64,000 nucleotides of DNA from Chinchilla lanigera (taxonomy: Eukaryota; Chordata; Mammalia; Rodentia; Chinchillidae). Position 1 is the stretch's first letter. Each line of letters starts with the position of its first letter. Under the pieces are notes generated by a model. The model did not search any database. It worked only from the letters and a program-made list of their open reading frames with translations, and was not told the DNA's origin. The position numbers were made by a program, and so were the translations under genes. This document shows positions 44,750 through 57,959 of this stretch, piece by piece. Location of the stretch: contig NW_004955437.1 of assembly GCF_000276665.1 (NCBI RefSeq), positions 3,485,862 through 3,549,861 of the forward strand, read 5' to 3'.

Positions 44750-45599
44750 GATATTTATGTGTCTGAATGTATTTCACCAAAATGGGTACACAAATTTCTG
44801 GTGCTACAGCTGTAAGTATATGATAAAACTGAGGGTTACTGCCAACAGTACAGTAAATTTGTTAATGGGATAAGTATCTCATTTAAATTGTCTATTCATT
44901 TTAATTTTTGCTCTTAGCAGCTTGAAAGTCAATAGTTTTCCGATTATTCTATTCATGTTTTGCAGACAGTATGAAACCTCCTGAACGAGAAATGTGCACA
45001 AGGTCCATGAGAGGCTACAAATAAAATGGAAATGAGGAAGGCAAAGGTTTTTTTGTGAGGTGAGACAAAGAGACATTTTAACTCAAAGTAATAATGATGA
45101 GGTATAAAAGAGTTATAAAATGCTTGTAAGTGCCCAAAGAGGGGATGGATAGCAGCATTTTGAGCTAATATTTGAAGGGTAGACATAATTTCACTTGGCA
45201 AGGGTGTCGCAAGAGTAAAATCAAGGCCGATAGAAGAACACAGCATGTTGAAAGGCTGTGGCATGAGTTCAAGTGACCAGCAGATGGAATGTGGACAGAA
45301 CAAGAGCACAGACAGGACCCTCTAACACTGAGCTAGTGACCGTGTCAGTGCGGGGGAAGAGTTTCTCACAGGGCAAAAATGTGCGGAAAAACACGAAGCC
45401 ATGAATCACCATGACCCACCGGGGGAACTGTATGTGATCCAATTGGCTGAAGCGAAGGGTACATGTGGGAAAGAGGCAGATGATGCTAAATAAACAGGCA
45501 GAGGTCCGACAATAAAGAACCTTCTGTGCCAGAATAAAGTATTTGAACTTTATTCCAAAGGAAACACAAAAGTGAATCATTTGTGACAATCAAACTGGT
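44750..45599. other. intron 1, unclassified
   Basis: Part of it (about 45100-45330) has the look of an old DNA element or LINE. No exon. Confidence 0.4.
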
Positions 45600-45895
45600 T
45601 TTTTAAAAAACGATTTTGGCAACCCTCCAGTGGCTTCCCATCTCACACAGAATAGAATCCGAAGTCCACCTTGTGCTTAAAGTCTGACATCCTGGTCACT
45701 GGCCGTCTCAGAAACGGTCCCGAGCACCCTCCCCCACCTGCTCTGCTCAGCTACACTGGCCTCTCTCCTTCCTCCCGAACGCTCCTCCTCAGCGCGCGCA
45801 CCTGCGCCCAGCTGCACATTTCCTTCAGGTCTCTCTGATCAAACACTGTCTTACCTGGCAGGCTTTCCCAATTGCTTGGTAGAAAAGAGCATGAA
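45600..45895 (+). mobile_element. L2 LINE fragment
   Basis: 'ccagtggcttcccatctcac', 'agctacactggcctctctcc', 'cacatttccttcaggtctct' occur in L2 order. Confidence 0.8.
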
Positions 45896-45959
45896 ACTAC
45901 TTGGGCAGCCAGCACAGGTACTGATTTGTATAGTTGTCCTTCCTTACTAGAAGGAAGGC

Positions 45960-46145
45960 TCTGACAGATCCTCTCAGTAACCCCTGTTGATACTGCTATT
46001 TCCAGACAGTGACGCTAAGGGGCAGGAAGTAATTTATCAATGGATATGCTGCTAGTGAACAGTGAAACCACACAGAAAGACTCCTGAGCCCACACACCGA
46101 CCATTTCACACACTGCTGCTTCACTAGTGCCGCAGGTCCGACTCT
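45960..46145 (-). mobile_element. MIR SINE
   Basis: Antisense MIR: 'gctaaggggcaggaagtaat', 'tgctgctagtgaacagtga'. Confidence 0.65.
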
Positions 46146-46282
46146 AGCCACAAATGAAAATGTAAATGTTATCAGAAAATAATACTTCATATCCTTAGTG
46201 AGCGGGAAAATTGGCATAATATTTTTAAGGGCAAATTTGCCAATATGTATAAAACATTAAAAATCTTTTACCATGGTTTTTT

Positions 46283-46367
46283 TTTGGGTGGGTACTGGGA
46301 ATCTAACTCACGACCTCATGCTTTCCAGGGAGGCGCAGTACGGCTGAGCTATATCCCCAGCCCCAAA
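46283..46367 (-). mobile_element. ID SINE, young
   Basis: Reversed ID. aaaaatcttttaccat is present on both sides. Confidence 0.95.
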
Positions 46368-46613
46368 AATCTTTTACCATAGCTTTTTACTTCAAAAAAA
46401 CTACCTATAGATATTATCACAGAAATAAGCAAAAATATATATGAAAAGGCTATTAAACACAACACTAATGCAATAGGAAAAATGTGGGAAATTTTCATGC
46501 AGGAAAAAAAATTATAGAACAGAATATAAATATCCTATTTGTATAAAGAATGCATATACATTTGTAAATGTGGAGAAAATATCTAGAAAGAAAAATACTA
46601 AACCATTAAATTT

Positions 46614-46732
46614 TGTTTTGTTTTGTTTTTGAGACACTCTATAGTCCAGGCTGGCCTTGAACTTGTGGCAATCCTCCTGCCTCAGCCTCCTGAGTGCTGG
46701 GATTACAGGCATGTACCACCACGCCTGGCCTA
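46614..46732 (-). mobile_element. B1 SINE, short form
   Basis: Reversed B1 without the duplication, flanked by taaaccatta on both sides. Confidence 0.9.
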
Positions 46733-46830
46733 AACCATTAATTCTTGGGAATGGGATTTGGATAAAAAAGAAATTTTCTACTTTTTGTTTTTTGTGTGTA
46801 CATACATATACCTTTTAAAAATCACTATTA

Positions 46831-47005
46831 AGCCGGGCGTGGTGGCGCATACCTGTAATCCCAGCACTTGGGAGACCGAGGCAGGAGGATTGTTGTGAAT
46901 TTGAGACCAGCCTAGGCTACAAAGTGAGCTCAAGGCCAGCCTGAACTGCATAGTGCGACCCTATCTCAAAAAGACCAAAAAAAATTTAAATAAATAAAAA
47001 TAAAA
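46831..47005 (+). mobile_element. B1 SINE, young
   Basis: Full sense B1 starting 'gccgggcgtggtggcgcata', flanked by aaaatcactattaa on both sides. Confidence 0.95.
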
Positions 47006-47139
47006 ATCACTATTAAATTTTCATTAATGAAGAAAGAAATGGCTGAGTGTAACAAAGGCGCTTAATTTCAGATGAACATAACTGATCTTGACTATCTACA
47101 GTACAGGAAACACATGCTACTAAATGTACTCAAAGAGAA

Positions 47140-47275
47140 ATTCATCAATCCAGTCAGTATTTATGGAACACTTACTATATGTCAAGCACTGTGCATGATG
47201 ATACGGACATAGTGGTAAGCAGAACGACCTAGTCCTTGCTCCCAAAGAGCTTACAGAAAGGCCTGCTGGTCTCCA
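47140..47275. mobile_element. L2/MIR-like fragment
   Basis: 'tatttatggaacacttacta' and 'ctccca aagagcttac'-type blocks of an ancient LINE/SINE. Confidence 0.55.
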
Positions 47276-47426
47276 TTTTTCCTGTTTCGCATGTAAGAAC
47301 CACTCAGACATACCGGTCTGGTTTTTTTTTTTAAATTATGCCTGTCATGGCATGGTGCCTCATGAAAGAGACAGTAATTACAGAATCATTTCAAATAAAA
47401 ATGAAGACTTTAGAAATTTTTAGAGG

Positions 47427-47535
47427 TCAGGGATATAGCTCAGTGGCACAGTGCCTGCCTTTGCAAGTATGAGGTCATGAGTTCGATTCCCGGTACCACC
47501 AAAAAATAAAATAAAATAAAAATAAAAATAAATAA
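47427..47535 (+). mobile_element. ID SINE
   Basis: 'ggtcagggatatagctcagt' to 'gattcccggtacc', (AAAAT)n tail. Confidence 0.93.
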
Positions 47536-49983
47536 ATTTTAACATCTATTTCTTTTATAATTTTTAGTTATTAGAAGCACAATTTGTGGCAAGAACAATT
47601 CAAAAAGCACCTTTTCAAACACAGTAGACATAAAAGTAACCTAGATGCTAAGCGAAATTTAGGGAAATAAGGTAAAAATATTTAAAAAGGAAAAACAACG
47701 TCACAGGAAATCTTTATTTTCTTCACTGATTTATGTTCCCTACATTTTTCTACAACGAATATGTAATATCGGAGAAGAAAGCAAGGGAAGCCTCCAGGGA
47801 AACAACGGTTCAGATACTGCGTGAGCCCGACTCCCTCCGCACAGCCCCAGCACCCTTATGCCCAGCGCACAACCGGTCTCCTTTCTGCGGGAAGCGGCAC
47901 TCTAGGACTCTCCTCTGGGAGGTCACTGCTTCTCGCGCTCTGGGCCAGGCCAGCCTCTGACATCAGCACCATCCATCCCTCTGGCCATTCGTGTTCAGGG
48001 CTGAGCACGTGGCCCTAACAGATTCAAACCGAAATCAATCCCGACAAGAGACTAAAGTTGAATGAAGATATTATAATTGCTAATGTGTAATATAGCTAAA
48101 ATTCCTACAGAAAACTCTGTAATAAAAGTTTTACTTAATCTGGGCCCTAAATATTTTTTGACTACAATTTTAAATCATAAAACTGCAATGAAATAGTCAT
48201 ATTATATATTTTGTTAAAATATACAACAATGAAACAGCAACAAAAATACAAGATAATAAAATTTTCACTTTAAAGAAGTTATTAAAACCTCTTACTTGTC
48301 TCAAAGAGTAAGAAAGTTAAGTCCATTTACATAGTATCCTGTTAAAATAGCTAAACCTAGAAACAGTAAGAAAATTTAGGTCTACCAGGCATATACACTA
48401 ATCACATCTCCTCTAACAAATATTTTTTAACTTTAAAAATAAAGACTTGTGCAGGTAGTATTTTGAGGCGCCTAAAATGTCACAATACCTAAGAAAATGT
48501 CTGAGATACATTTAACTTTTTAAATAATTCTGATCAATTAATAATCTCAACACTAAGAAAACAGTAGAGTATATTAATAAATTATAGAAAAACAAAGTTC
48601 AATTGAATATCAGGAACCAACCAAACCAACCATCAGAACCTCCTAAGAGTAAAGGGGACTATCTTGTAAGACAGGGGCCTCCCTTCCTTGAAACTAAACT
48701 AAAACAAAAACTCTGTAATTCTCTGAAAATAAAACATCCTTAAGGAATTCAGCTGACGTTCCAGCTGTTTTATTTCCTGAAAGAATATAGCTAAACACAT
48801 ATAATAATCTATTGCATCTTTTTTCTAGCATTGCACAATGTCCCTGGCCTAGAATGCACATACTGTATCTATTATCATATTTAAGCATCTGACAGCAGTG
48901 GTTTAAGAATCCTGAACATTCATCTTTGATATGTAAAGTTTTCAGTCCTGAAATGGTTATGGAGTCAAGTATCACATATATTTTTCCATACACTCTAATA
49001 CAATACATTTCCTGAACTTTTAGCTTTCAGTTTCCTGTTCGTCAGTGGCTCGAATTCTAGAGGCGATACATAAACACACCACAGCTATGGTATTTCCACT
49101 TCTGACAACAGTGGATATGAACTTAGTATGAGCAAATATAATTATAATGCATATAAAAGTACACAATAGCTAAGATAGCAATAGCAGACATCTAATAATT
49201 TATAAAAATGGAAATATAAATTATATTCTTTACACAAGAGTTCATGTAACTTGTTTTATAACTCAGAACTCAGAAAAGGTTTCTCTCTTCTGAAAAACTG
49301 ATAAGCTTTCTTTCTCAGACAGTAACTATGAACCCATCCTGTTTCCTTTTTTCTCTTGCTTGCCAGGAAGCTCAGAGCTAAATTTAATGTTCAAACACAG
49401 AAACTATCTTGCCTCAGATAACTGGTGTAAAGATATTTTCTTCCCATTTCCTCATCCTGCTCATTATTTCTCAAGTGACTTATGTTTGTTTGCTGACTTT
49501 GTTTTTAATGGTCTTTGCCTTTTTTATATTAATTACATGCTATCTCCAGTGAGTAAATACAAATTAAAAGAAAATTAATGACAAAGTTTCTACTTTCACA
49601 TCATTACATATCCTGTTAACCCAATTTATATAAAATATAGGTTCTAAAATAGATCTTTCACTTTCAGAAAAGTCAATGATAAATTTTAAAAATTAATAAT
49701 AAAATGATAAGAATCAAGTTAAACTCCTAAATTACGGACACTGGATTAAGAAGATTAGAAAATGTTAAATTCCTTTATTTACTAACAAAATTTGTTTGGA
49801 AAACTAGATAACTGTAAAAATTAACTGATGTAAAATATTAAATTCTCATATACTGCTATCAATATCCTTAGATATAAAATAGACCATATATAAAAATCCT
49901 GAATCTAGGATCTAAGAAAAAGAGCAAAAACTCAGTCATCCTTGTTTAGAAATTATAGACATATAAATAAAAATGTTTAGCAT
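47536..49983. other. intron 1, unique, AT-rich
   Basis: No exon found. 47760-48020 is the GC-richer part and may hold an old DNA-transposon remnant. The rest is AT-rich unique sequence. Confidence 0.45.
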
Positions 49984-50032
49984 GTGGTAGTATCAAAAAC
50001 TGCATAGTGAAACCCTGTCTCAAAAAGACCAA
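49984..50032 (+). mobile_element. B1 3'-end stub
   Basis: Only about 35 bases of a B1 ('gcatagtgaaaccctgtctc') plus A-tail: a strongly 5'-truncated insertion. Confidence 0.85.
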
Positions 50033-50059
50033 AAAAAAAAATTTTTTTTTTGTTAAATG

Positions 50060-51779
50060 GGAATAAAAGTGAGGTATTCAGTGAACAAAAACAACACAAA
50101 GAACCCAAACTGGAAAATCTGCCAAAAACTTAGCCAAATTTCATCATGAATTAGACAAAGATCTAGAATATATTCACATTAAAGAGATAAATCATTTTTG
50201 TAACAGATCATCGTCTGTGAGAATTCACAATGGGCTGGGCATAGCTCACTGGCAGAGCAGCTGCCTAGCAGGCACAAGGCCCTGGTCCAAAATAAAAAGT
50301 ATGCATGACATGACATTAAATCTCCTCACTTTTTTAGGAGAAATGAACAAAAACTAGGAAGTGGTAAAAATTAGAAAATGGCAATAAACAGAAGGTAGCC
50401 AGGTTGCATATATTTAAGATGAAAATGACAAAAAATACATTCTTTCTCACTATAAGAATTGCTTGGTTAATACTAAACAAGTCAAATTATAAAATCTTAA
50501 TATTCTAAAAAAGTTAATGAAATTTATTATATTACTATATAAATTAAAAGGAAAGGGTAGCAACCATCTATATATAGTTCAGTAGAATTTTTACAAAGTT
50601 TTTTTACAACAAAATGGTTCCACATAAAAAGTATTTTAAAAAGAGAAACAGAAGTTCCTACAAATTACACAGAGGTTAAGACAAACCTACCTACACACAC
50701 ACATACACACACTTCTTAAAAAATCCCAAAATCTAAGCATGTTTTTTCTCTCTTAGTAGGATAATTAAAAGATAAAATGTGCTATAAGGGGTAACCATCT
50801 AAATACAAAATAAATGTCAGATCAGAAGAAAAACAAATTCCCCTTCAGAAAAATAAAGTTTAAGAAAAAGAAACCAAACCGTGGGAAATATAAATAAGTG
50901 ATCTGACACAAGCCATTCAAGACATGAAAAAACACTTTAGTATAGACATTTGGGAACTATACAATTCAACTTCACAGTGCTTAAAGAAATGATAAGGGAA
51001 GATCCTTATTTCAGTAAAAACAAATCTGGTCCAGAAGCCTGCTTTTTGGGGAAAGAATGTGGCAGAATTTACAGAGGTCTGGGCATCTTTATGTAACCTA
51101 GGCCACTTATTTTTCTCTTAACCATGGGAAAGAAGACAGAACAGGATTTTTATCATGATTTCATGATAAAATTATGCTTAAGGTGACTAAAAAGTATTTG
51201 TATACTACGCAAATTTTCAAAATGCAGAGAAGTTATCATGCCACAATTAAAATGATATATTTCAAGGGAATAAAAGCAAGTGATATATATGATAGTGAGT
51301 TAGTGATCAGGAACTGACATTATTTATGTATGAGGGAAAAAATATCTGCTCTGTAAAAAGAGGGAATATTTCTGAGCAACTGGTGCGGCCACACACTAAG
51401 CTTTGGGCTTTGTATCCATTCTATCACATCGCATCTAGGAAGGAAAACAATACAGATGAAAACAGTGTTTAAATAAGGTTTTCACTGTGATGGGCAGTGC
51501 CTGTTACCATGTGAGAGACTGAGACAGCAGATGCAAGCTTGCAGACTGCTGCAAGAGAAGCAGACAACAGGCTGTGACGTTGAAATCACAATGGCTCCCA
51601 AGTTTTCACACCTTTACACCAAGAGCTCCGTAAGGGAATCTGTGTTCCACCGTGACGCAAACCCAATGGCCACCTTTTTCAGACCTCTATTTATGTTTAA
51701 AACACTGTTATAACTCTAGGAGAGAAGGAAACCCTTTTCTTCTCAAAGCTGATTTCTGAGTCTTGGTGCTGTTTGTTTG
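50060..51779. other. intron 1, AT-rich, with one worn ID copy
   Basis: ID-like module at about 50230-50290 ('gggctgggcatagctcactg') and a short (AC)n at about 50693-50712. Otherwise nothing recognisable. Confidence 0.5.
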
Positions 51780-51924
51780 TTCGTTTGTTTGTTTGAGACA
51801 AGGTCTCGCTGTGTACTTCAGGCTGGCCTTGAACTTGCTATGTGGCCCAGGCTGGCCTCGAACTCGCAGTGATCCTCGGCCTCCTGAGTGCTGAGATTGT
51901 AGGCGTGCGCCACCACACCCAGCC
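51780..51924 (-). mobile_element. B1 SINE, full length
   Basis: Reversed B1 with a (GTTT)n side, ending 'gcgtgcgccaccacacccag'. Confidence 0.93.
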
Positions 51925-52860
51925 TGTGTCTTAGTTTTTCTAAAATTCATTTTTATTCATACATATTTGCCACACATAATGATCACACTCATCACAGGAA
52001 ATTTGTAGCTGTACATAATGTATCTTCATTCTTCTTTTTTTCTCCATTCCGCTCCTTTCCCTTCAACCTTTTCCCCTCCCCGTTTACAAAGGCCCTGTTT
52101 CCATTTTGTCCCTTCCATTCTCTTTTCTAAAATCCCTTTTCCCTTCCTTCTCTTCCTCCTTTGCCCTCCCTTTCTCCCCTCCCCATCTTCCTACTCCCCA
52201 ATATCTATCCTCCATTTTGCTTTTTATTTACCCTTTGGAGTCTCAATGCAAGAGAAAAAACGTGATATTTAAGCTTGTGTGTCTAATTTATATCACTTAA
52301 CATTGTGGTCTCAAGGTGCAGGGGCTGGGGAGATAGCTCAGTGGCATAAGTGCCTGCCTAGCAAGCACAAGGTCCTGAGTTCAATTCCTGGTACCAAAAA
52401 ATAAATAAAAACCAGCCACTCAAGGTGCATCCATTTACCTAAAAATGACTCATTTATCCTTCTTTATGGCAGAATAGTACTCCACTGTATATAAAAATCA
52501 CATCTTCTTTATTCATTCATCTGCTGATGGGCATCTGGGCTGTTTCCAAGATTTAGCTACTATAAACTGTGCTGCTGTAAACATGGGTGTGCATATATCA
52601 CTGTAACATTATGCTTTTAACTCTTTCAGGAAGATACCTGGAAGGAGCACAGCTGGGTCAAAAGGAACCTCTACTTTTAGTTTTTGTTTGTTTGCTTGTT
52701 TTTTAGTTTCATTTTCTGATTCAATACTGATTTCCACTGGCAGTGACTGTGCCAATTTATACTCCCCTCAGCAGTGAAGCACAGCCCCACCACACTTGTT
52801 ATTGGTTGATTTCTTGATGACAGCCATTCTTTCTGGAGCGTGAGCTGGGTTTTTAAACAT
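51925..52860 (-). mobile_element. L1 3' UTR and ORF2 end
   Basis: On the plus strand it shows the pyrimidine-rich block (complement of the L1 polypurine tract, about 52030-52215), then 'ctttatggcagaatagtact' and 'tatactcccctcagcagtg'. An ID SINE sits inside. Confidence 0.75.
52321..52409 (+). mobile_element. ID SINE, young, inside L1
   Basis: Flanked by ctcaaggtgca at 52310-52320 and 52419-52429. Confidence 0.95.
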
Positions 52861-52986
52861 CTGAGGAACAGTGATGCTCATCCAACAAACGCAATCATGG
52901 GCTTCTTCTTCATATGGGTGAATTACAAGCATGTTGTTGCTGGTAGTAAAATTATTTTTATCTTGGTGTTTAAGAGATACAGGAGA

Positions 52987-53078
52987 GGGCTGGGGATATA
53001 GCTCAGCGGCACAAGCACCTGCCTGGCAAGCACAAGGTCCTGACTTTGATTCCAGTACAAAAAAAAAAAAAAAAAAGA
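52987..53078 (+). mobile_element. ID SINE, young
   Basis: Flanked by agagatacaggaga on both sides; A18-class tail. Confidence 0.95.
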
Positions 53079-53582
53079 GATACAGGAGAGAAAGTATTGA
53101 TAACACTTGTAAAATTCTCACTCAGATGGTTGGGAACTGCAGAGATGACAGTAAAAACAGCCCTGAAGCATGCAGACCTGGTCAGTAATTAGCGTGGATC
53201 TTAAGCACCTGACTTGACTTCCTCTGAGCCTCAATTTCCTGGTCACCTCCTCCGTGAAACAAGATGGCCGGACCAGAGGATATTTCCCTTTCCTTCCTTC
53301 CTTTCCCCCCCCATCGCTGCTTCTTTCCACTGCGTGGCTTTGTGCTTCGGAAACAAGCCTGCACATGTAGAGGGCAGACCAGAAAACAGTAGCAGAGCCC
53401 CATGAAACTTTGGAGAAAGTAATGATGTTATATAAACAACTAGAATGTGAAGAAAATGAGAAAGCAGCCAAAAACATGTTTACTATGAGAAATGAGCAAA
53501 TTAAAGAGGCATGATGATTCAATAGATGGTTATGAGATTCCCTGGTAAAATTAGCCTGAATAAAAGTTTCAGGGTTTTGTTG
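53079..53582. other. intron 1, unique
   Basis: No feature recognised. Open frames on the minus strand here match nothing I know. Confidence 0.4.
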
Positions 53583-53762
53583 TTGTTTGTGGAACTAGAG
53601 GCTGAACCCAGAGCCTTCACATCAAGCTATATCCCTAGCCCTCTTTTAACATTTTTTTTATTTTGAGACACAATAATTAAGTTGCCCAGGCTGGGCTTGA
53701 GTTTGGGATTCTTCTGCCTCAGTCTCCCAGAGTGCTAGGATTACAGGTGTGTGCTACTCACC
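53583..53762 (-). mobile_element. B1-dID dimeric SINE
   Basis: 'ggctgaacccagagccttca' then reversed B1 ending 'aggattacaggtgtgtgc'. Confidence 0.8.
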
Positions 53763-54099
53763 TGAGTAAAATTCAGTTATTTCTAAATCAACAAAGATAA
53801 CAAGAAATGCTAGAGACAGAAGATCACTCTGAAACACGTAAGAACCCTTGCCAGAGAACCCAAGAAATCTTCTCAAGTTCCCTCACTGCATATGGAAAAG
53901 ATGTCGTACTCCTCAGCTTAATCACGCCTAATTCTGCTCCAATACAGCGTCCCAGGACTTTCCAACAGCCATCCCTCTGACCAAGTCGGCAGCATTTCAA
54001 AGGAACCTCGGGCACCTGCCTTTCCTCATCACTGAGTGTTCTTTCTCAAATGCGTTCTCCTTTCTCTCAACTTAGTCATAACTTATCAAGCTCTAACAG
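53763..54099. other. intron 1, unique
   Basis: No feature recognised. Confidence 0.4.
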
Positions 54100-54215
54100 C
54101 GTTTGAGACACAGTTCTAAAGATTTTATGTATTAACTCATTAATTCTCTCAACAATCCTAGGGGAGAGGTCAACTAATTTAGGATTACACAGTACAGAGC
54201 TAAGATTCAGCACAG
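54100..54215 (-). mobile_element. MIR SINE
   Basis: Antisense: 'attaactcattaattctctc', 'acacagtacagagctaagat'. Confidence 0.7.
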
Positions 54216-54499
54216 AATGGCTCCAAGAAGCCTGTCAACTTGCTAACTAGTCCAGCACTCAAGTTCTGACACCTTCTTGAAATTCTCATCTGCTTAGCAA
54301 TTATTCCTGCCTCTTGAGCTCTTAAGCAAACCACTCTTTTGCCATTTACCACAGAAACTCGTTTATTTATCTCCTTGTGCACATGTTCGACCTTCTCTGA
54401 GAACAAGGTCATAGCTTGTATTTTTACAGCACTACTTAGAAACTAAATTTAATAATTATCTAGTACACAGCAATGCTTATTACTAGAACTACAATAGTA

Positions 54500-54722
54500 T
54501 CTGATAGTTGCTGAAGATACACAGCAAACACTGAGCTGAGTGCTTCATATGCATTGGTTCGCTAAGTCCTCATAACCTCAAAGTACTAACTGTATCACTT
54601 TCCTATTTTACAGGTGAGGAAACTGAGGCCTAGAGAAACTAAACATCCTGCGTAATATCGCGAAGTGGTAGTGGCAAGGTTTCAATTCCAATGTTAAGAG
54701 TTCAAGCAATACACTTACTCCC
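54500..54722 (-). mobile_element. MIR SINE, long
   Basis: Antisense: 'gtgcttcatatgcattggtt', 'ttacaggtgaggaaactgag', 'gtggtagtggcaaggtttca'. The best-preserved MIR in the window. Confidence 0.88.
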
Positions 54723-55389
54723 CAGCTGACCACAAAGCCCCTTGAAAAGAAGCGTCAGTCGCAACACCACATCGTGCGTTACTCAGCAGCACTTCTGCAC
54801 CACTGAACACGGAGGATTCAGAATCAATCAGCAGGGCAGCTGCTGCCTCCCAGAAGCTCACAGTCCATGAGGATTCAGCACAAACCTTGTATCACTGGCA
54901 GAGGCCCCACCATTAGAATTTAAAATTTTACCCTAGGGTTCAGAGGCAAAAATTTTAAAAAGTCCTTAGAAAATCTCGTGCACACCCTCCCTTCTCCGAG
55001 GCCTGCCTACTCCCTGCACCCTAGAATTTGTCTCTCAGTCACCATACTGTGTGTGGAGTAGAAGGGTCCCATTAACCTTAGAAACTGTTCGAATATCTGA
55101 ACTTAAATTAGAAACAATCCGAGCTCAAGGGTCTACTTGATGAGCTCCACACTACACTAAATGTGAGTAACAAAGGAGAGTCGGAAAAGGGCCGTGCCCA
55201 GAAGCAGCAGAGAAAAAGGGAGATTAAAGTCACACTGTAAAGCAGAGATGAAAAGAAAACTCAAGAAAAGCAGCAACAGAGCTACCAACAGAAGGTACAG
55301 GTAAGGGGCCAGAATGAATTCAGTGCAGGGACACAGACGAATTAAAACACTGAAATCTAATACATTTTATGAACTTTGACCTGTTTATC
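54723..55389. other. intron 1, unique
   Basis: No feature recognised. Confidence 0.4.
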
Positions 55390-55586
55390 TATTTCTGTAG
55401 TGCTAGAGACTAACTCCAGGGCCTCAGGTGTTCTAGGCAAACACTACCAGTGAGCTACATCCTCACCCTTTTTATTTTGAGACAGGGTCTCACTGACTTA
55501 TCCGAGCCAACCTCAAACTTGAGATTTTCCTGCCTGAGCCTCTGGAGTACCTAGGATTACAGGCCTGAACCACCATACCCAGCTCA
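55390..55586 (-). mobile_element. B1-dID dimeric SINE
   Basis: 'agactaactccagggcctca' ID half, then 'ttttgagacagggtctcact' and reversed B1. Confidence 0.82.
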
Positions 55587-55647
55587 TTTCTTTTCCTAAT
55601 TTCTAATGAAAATAGAAAAATGTGTATATGAAATATTCACTGAGAAT

Positions 55648-55825
55648 GGCCGGGTGTGGCGGCACACGCCTGTAATCCCAGCACTCGGGAGGCTGAGACA
55701 AGAGGATGGTTGCGAGTTTGAGGCCAGCCTGGGCTACAAAGTGAGCTCAAGGCCAACCTGAGCTGCAAAGCAAGACCCTGTCTCAAAAAGACAAACAAAC
55801 AAAAAAAAGAAACAAAAAGAAACAC
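55648..55825 (+). mobile_element. B1 SINE, full length
   Basis: Sense B1 'gccgggtgtggcggcacacg', internal duplication, (CAAA)n tail. Confidence 0.95.
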
Positions 55826-57135
55826 TCACTGAGAAATCTTTAACTAGGAACAAAATATAAATCAGGTGTTTTTTGCTGAGAAACCATTCATCTTAGAATA
55901 TCAGAGCTTGCTGGAAAGGGACCTAAAGACATCATCTAATCCTACCCATTCATTTCCCAGTTAAAGTAAACTCAAAGGTTGAGTAACTTTAATGTGCCCC
56001 AGGTTGTACAGCTAATTAGTTGCAACAGTTCTTCTGAATCTCATTCCAGCGTCTGTTTTCCCACACCAGGAGTCCCAGAGGTGATATATTTTTCTCCCTT
56101 TTTTTTACCCTTTACAAAAACCACTAAATTAATTTTTGTATAAGCATTTCTGAATCCTCATATTATTCATAGTTCCCTTAGAAGAAAATAATCACATAAC
56201 CTTGATTATCTAGAACAATACAAGCAGTTATTTCATTTTCTTAACCCCAAAGTCAGCAATCTTAATTGGGTTTTGGTTCCTACCAGAAGGAAATTCAAAT
56301 ATTTCCCCAAAGAACGGAAAGATCTCTACAAGCTGACCAAATTCAAGTCAGAATGATAAACTACAATCTGTCTGGAAAGGAATCAGGCCTAAGACCCTGG
56401 AAACAGCACAACTGCCATGAGAATACAGTGGTGTCACTTCTTCCCCTCTGATTTTCTATCTTCCTGACACACTTCAATTCCAGGAGAGTCTGAAGAGAAG
56501 ACAGGGGAATCGGTACCACGGCCCCCTCAGCAAAGGTGGAGTTTTAATGGGAGCAGACTCAGTCAAGAGACAGGAGCAAAGTCTTCAGGGAAGGCAAGAG
56601 ACCTGTACTTGTAGCCCTGAAAATGTGTTATGTACACACAGTTCAGCCTCTCTCCTCCTGCAGAGTACTTGCAGATATTGGGAACTCGAAGGAAGTTATC
56701 CTGGGTCACACCTGTGGTCTAAAGTAGTCTGTTGTTGAAACCCCTTGATAAACTGTGGTCCTGCCGGCCATCACCCACCAGATGATTTGAGCCAAGAAAT
56801 CAAATAAAATAGAATAAAGATAGAAGAAAATAGATCTGGCAATCTACCATACCACCTGCACATAAATATAGTACCTAGGCCTTAAAAATTATGTGCCTGC
56901 CTATAAGGCGGAGGGAAGCCTTTTCTGGAAGGGAAGGAAATGTCCTATTCTACTATAGGAACATATCTTAATTTTGATATATATGAAGTTCACTACAGAT
57001 TAGTGATAATTTCTTGCTTTAACACATTAATCAGATTAGGACACATATAGTGGAAAGGAAAGGGACAAAAGGAAAAAGAAACATTATAAAATCAGAAAAG
57101 AAAAGGGAATTGTTTAACATAAGAAATAAAGTAAG
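55826..57135. other. intron 1, unique
   Basis: No exon. Contains a receptor-site-like 15-mer at 56631-56645. Confidence 0.45.
56631..56645. promoter_or_regulatory. weak glucocorticoid-response-like 15-mer
   Basis: TGTACA-cac-AGTTCA keeps the four key contact bases but has arm mismatches. Confidence 0.18.
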
Positions 57136-57235
57136 GGGCTGGGGATTTAGCCCAGCGGCACAGCACCTGCCTAGCAAGCACAAGGTTGTGAGTTCGATTC
57201 CCGGTACCGGAAAACAAACAAACAAACGAACAAAA
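57136..57235 (+). mobile_element. ID SINE, young
   Basis: Near-consensus with (CAAA)n tail; agaaataaagtaag on both sides. Confidence 0.95.
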
Positions 57236-57836
57236 GAAATAAAGTAAGAGGGAAACAATGACCAGAAAAAATAATAGAGTCATTAACAACAGCTAAGAAG
57301 GGAAGCTGGGAAGGATGGGATGCTGGCGTACAGTTGCCACAGAAAGGCTATTTAAATATATTTTCTTTCAAGATATAGGTGGAAAATTTAGACCTCAAGT
57401 TTAGATAGACAGCAATACAGATCTGGAGCCTAAAAAGGAGTAGCAATTAGAGTACTGCAATGATTGAGGTTTTAGAGAAAGTTTAACAAAAGAACATGTA
57501 GACAACTGCATCCCTCAGACACTGCACATCCAAGACAACCTAACTTTGCAGATGAATAGTACCTTATTCCACAGAGACAATGGAGAATTTGGACTAATTT
57601 ATTCTAACGAGAAGCTTAAAAATTAATCTTTCTTTTCCAGGCTATGAACTGACATTAAGAAGCTGAAGACAAAAATAGTTTCATAATTAACATTTATCTA
57701 AAGTCAAGTCTCTGAGATAAAGTAGTGATTTTAAGTTTTAACCAATTTTTTGAAAAAAAAAACAAAAAAAACAAAAAAACACTCTTGTATGCCAATAGTA
57801 CTGTGACTTTATAATATCTGTGATAATTTCACAGTT
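57236..57836. other. intron 1, unique
   Basis: No feature recognised. Confidence 0.4.
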
Positions 57837-57935
57837 TTTTTTTTTTTTTTTTTTTCCCGGTACAGGGAACTGAACTCATGACCTTGTGCTTGCTAGGCAG
57901 GCGCCATGCCACTGAGCTAAATCCCTAGCCCCAAT
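57837..57935 (-). mobile_element. ID SINE, young
   Basis: Reversed ID with T19-class tail; aatttcaca on both sides. Confidence 0.95.
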
Positions 57936-57959
57936 TTCACACTTTTAAAAAGCACTTTA

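Noticed and set aside
47760..48020. CpG island or alternative FKBP5 promoter
   Set aside because: Somewhat GC-rich but with few CpGs, and no start-site signals on the minus strand.
53118..53522. 134-codon minus-strand frame
   Set aside because: No recognisable domain, no conserved start context, and an overlapping alternative frame; treated as chance.
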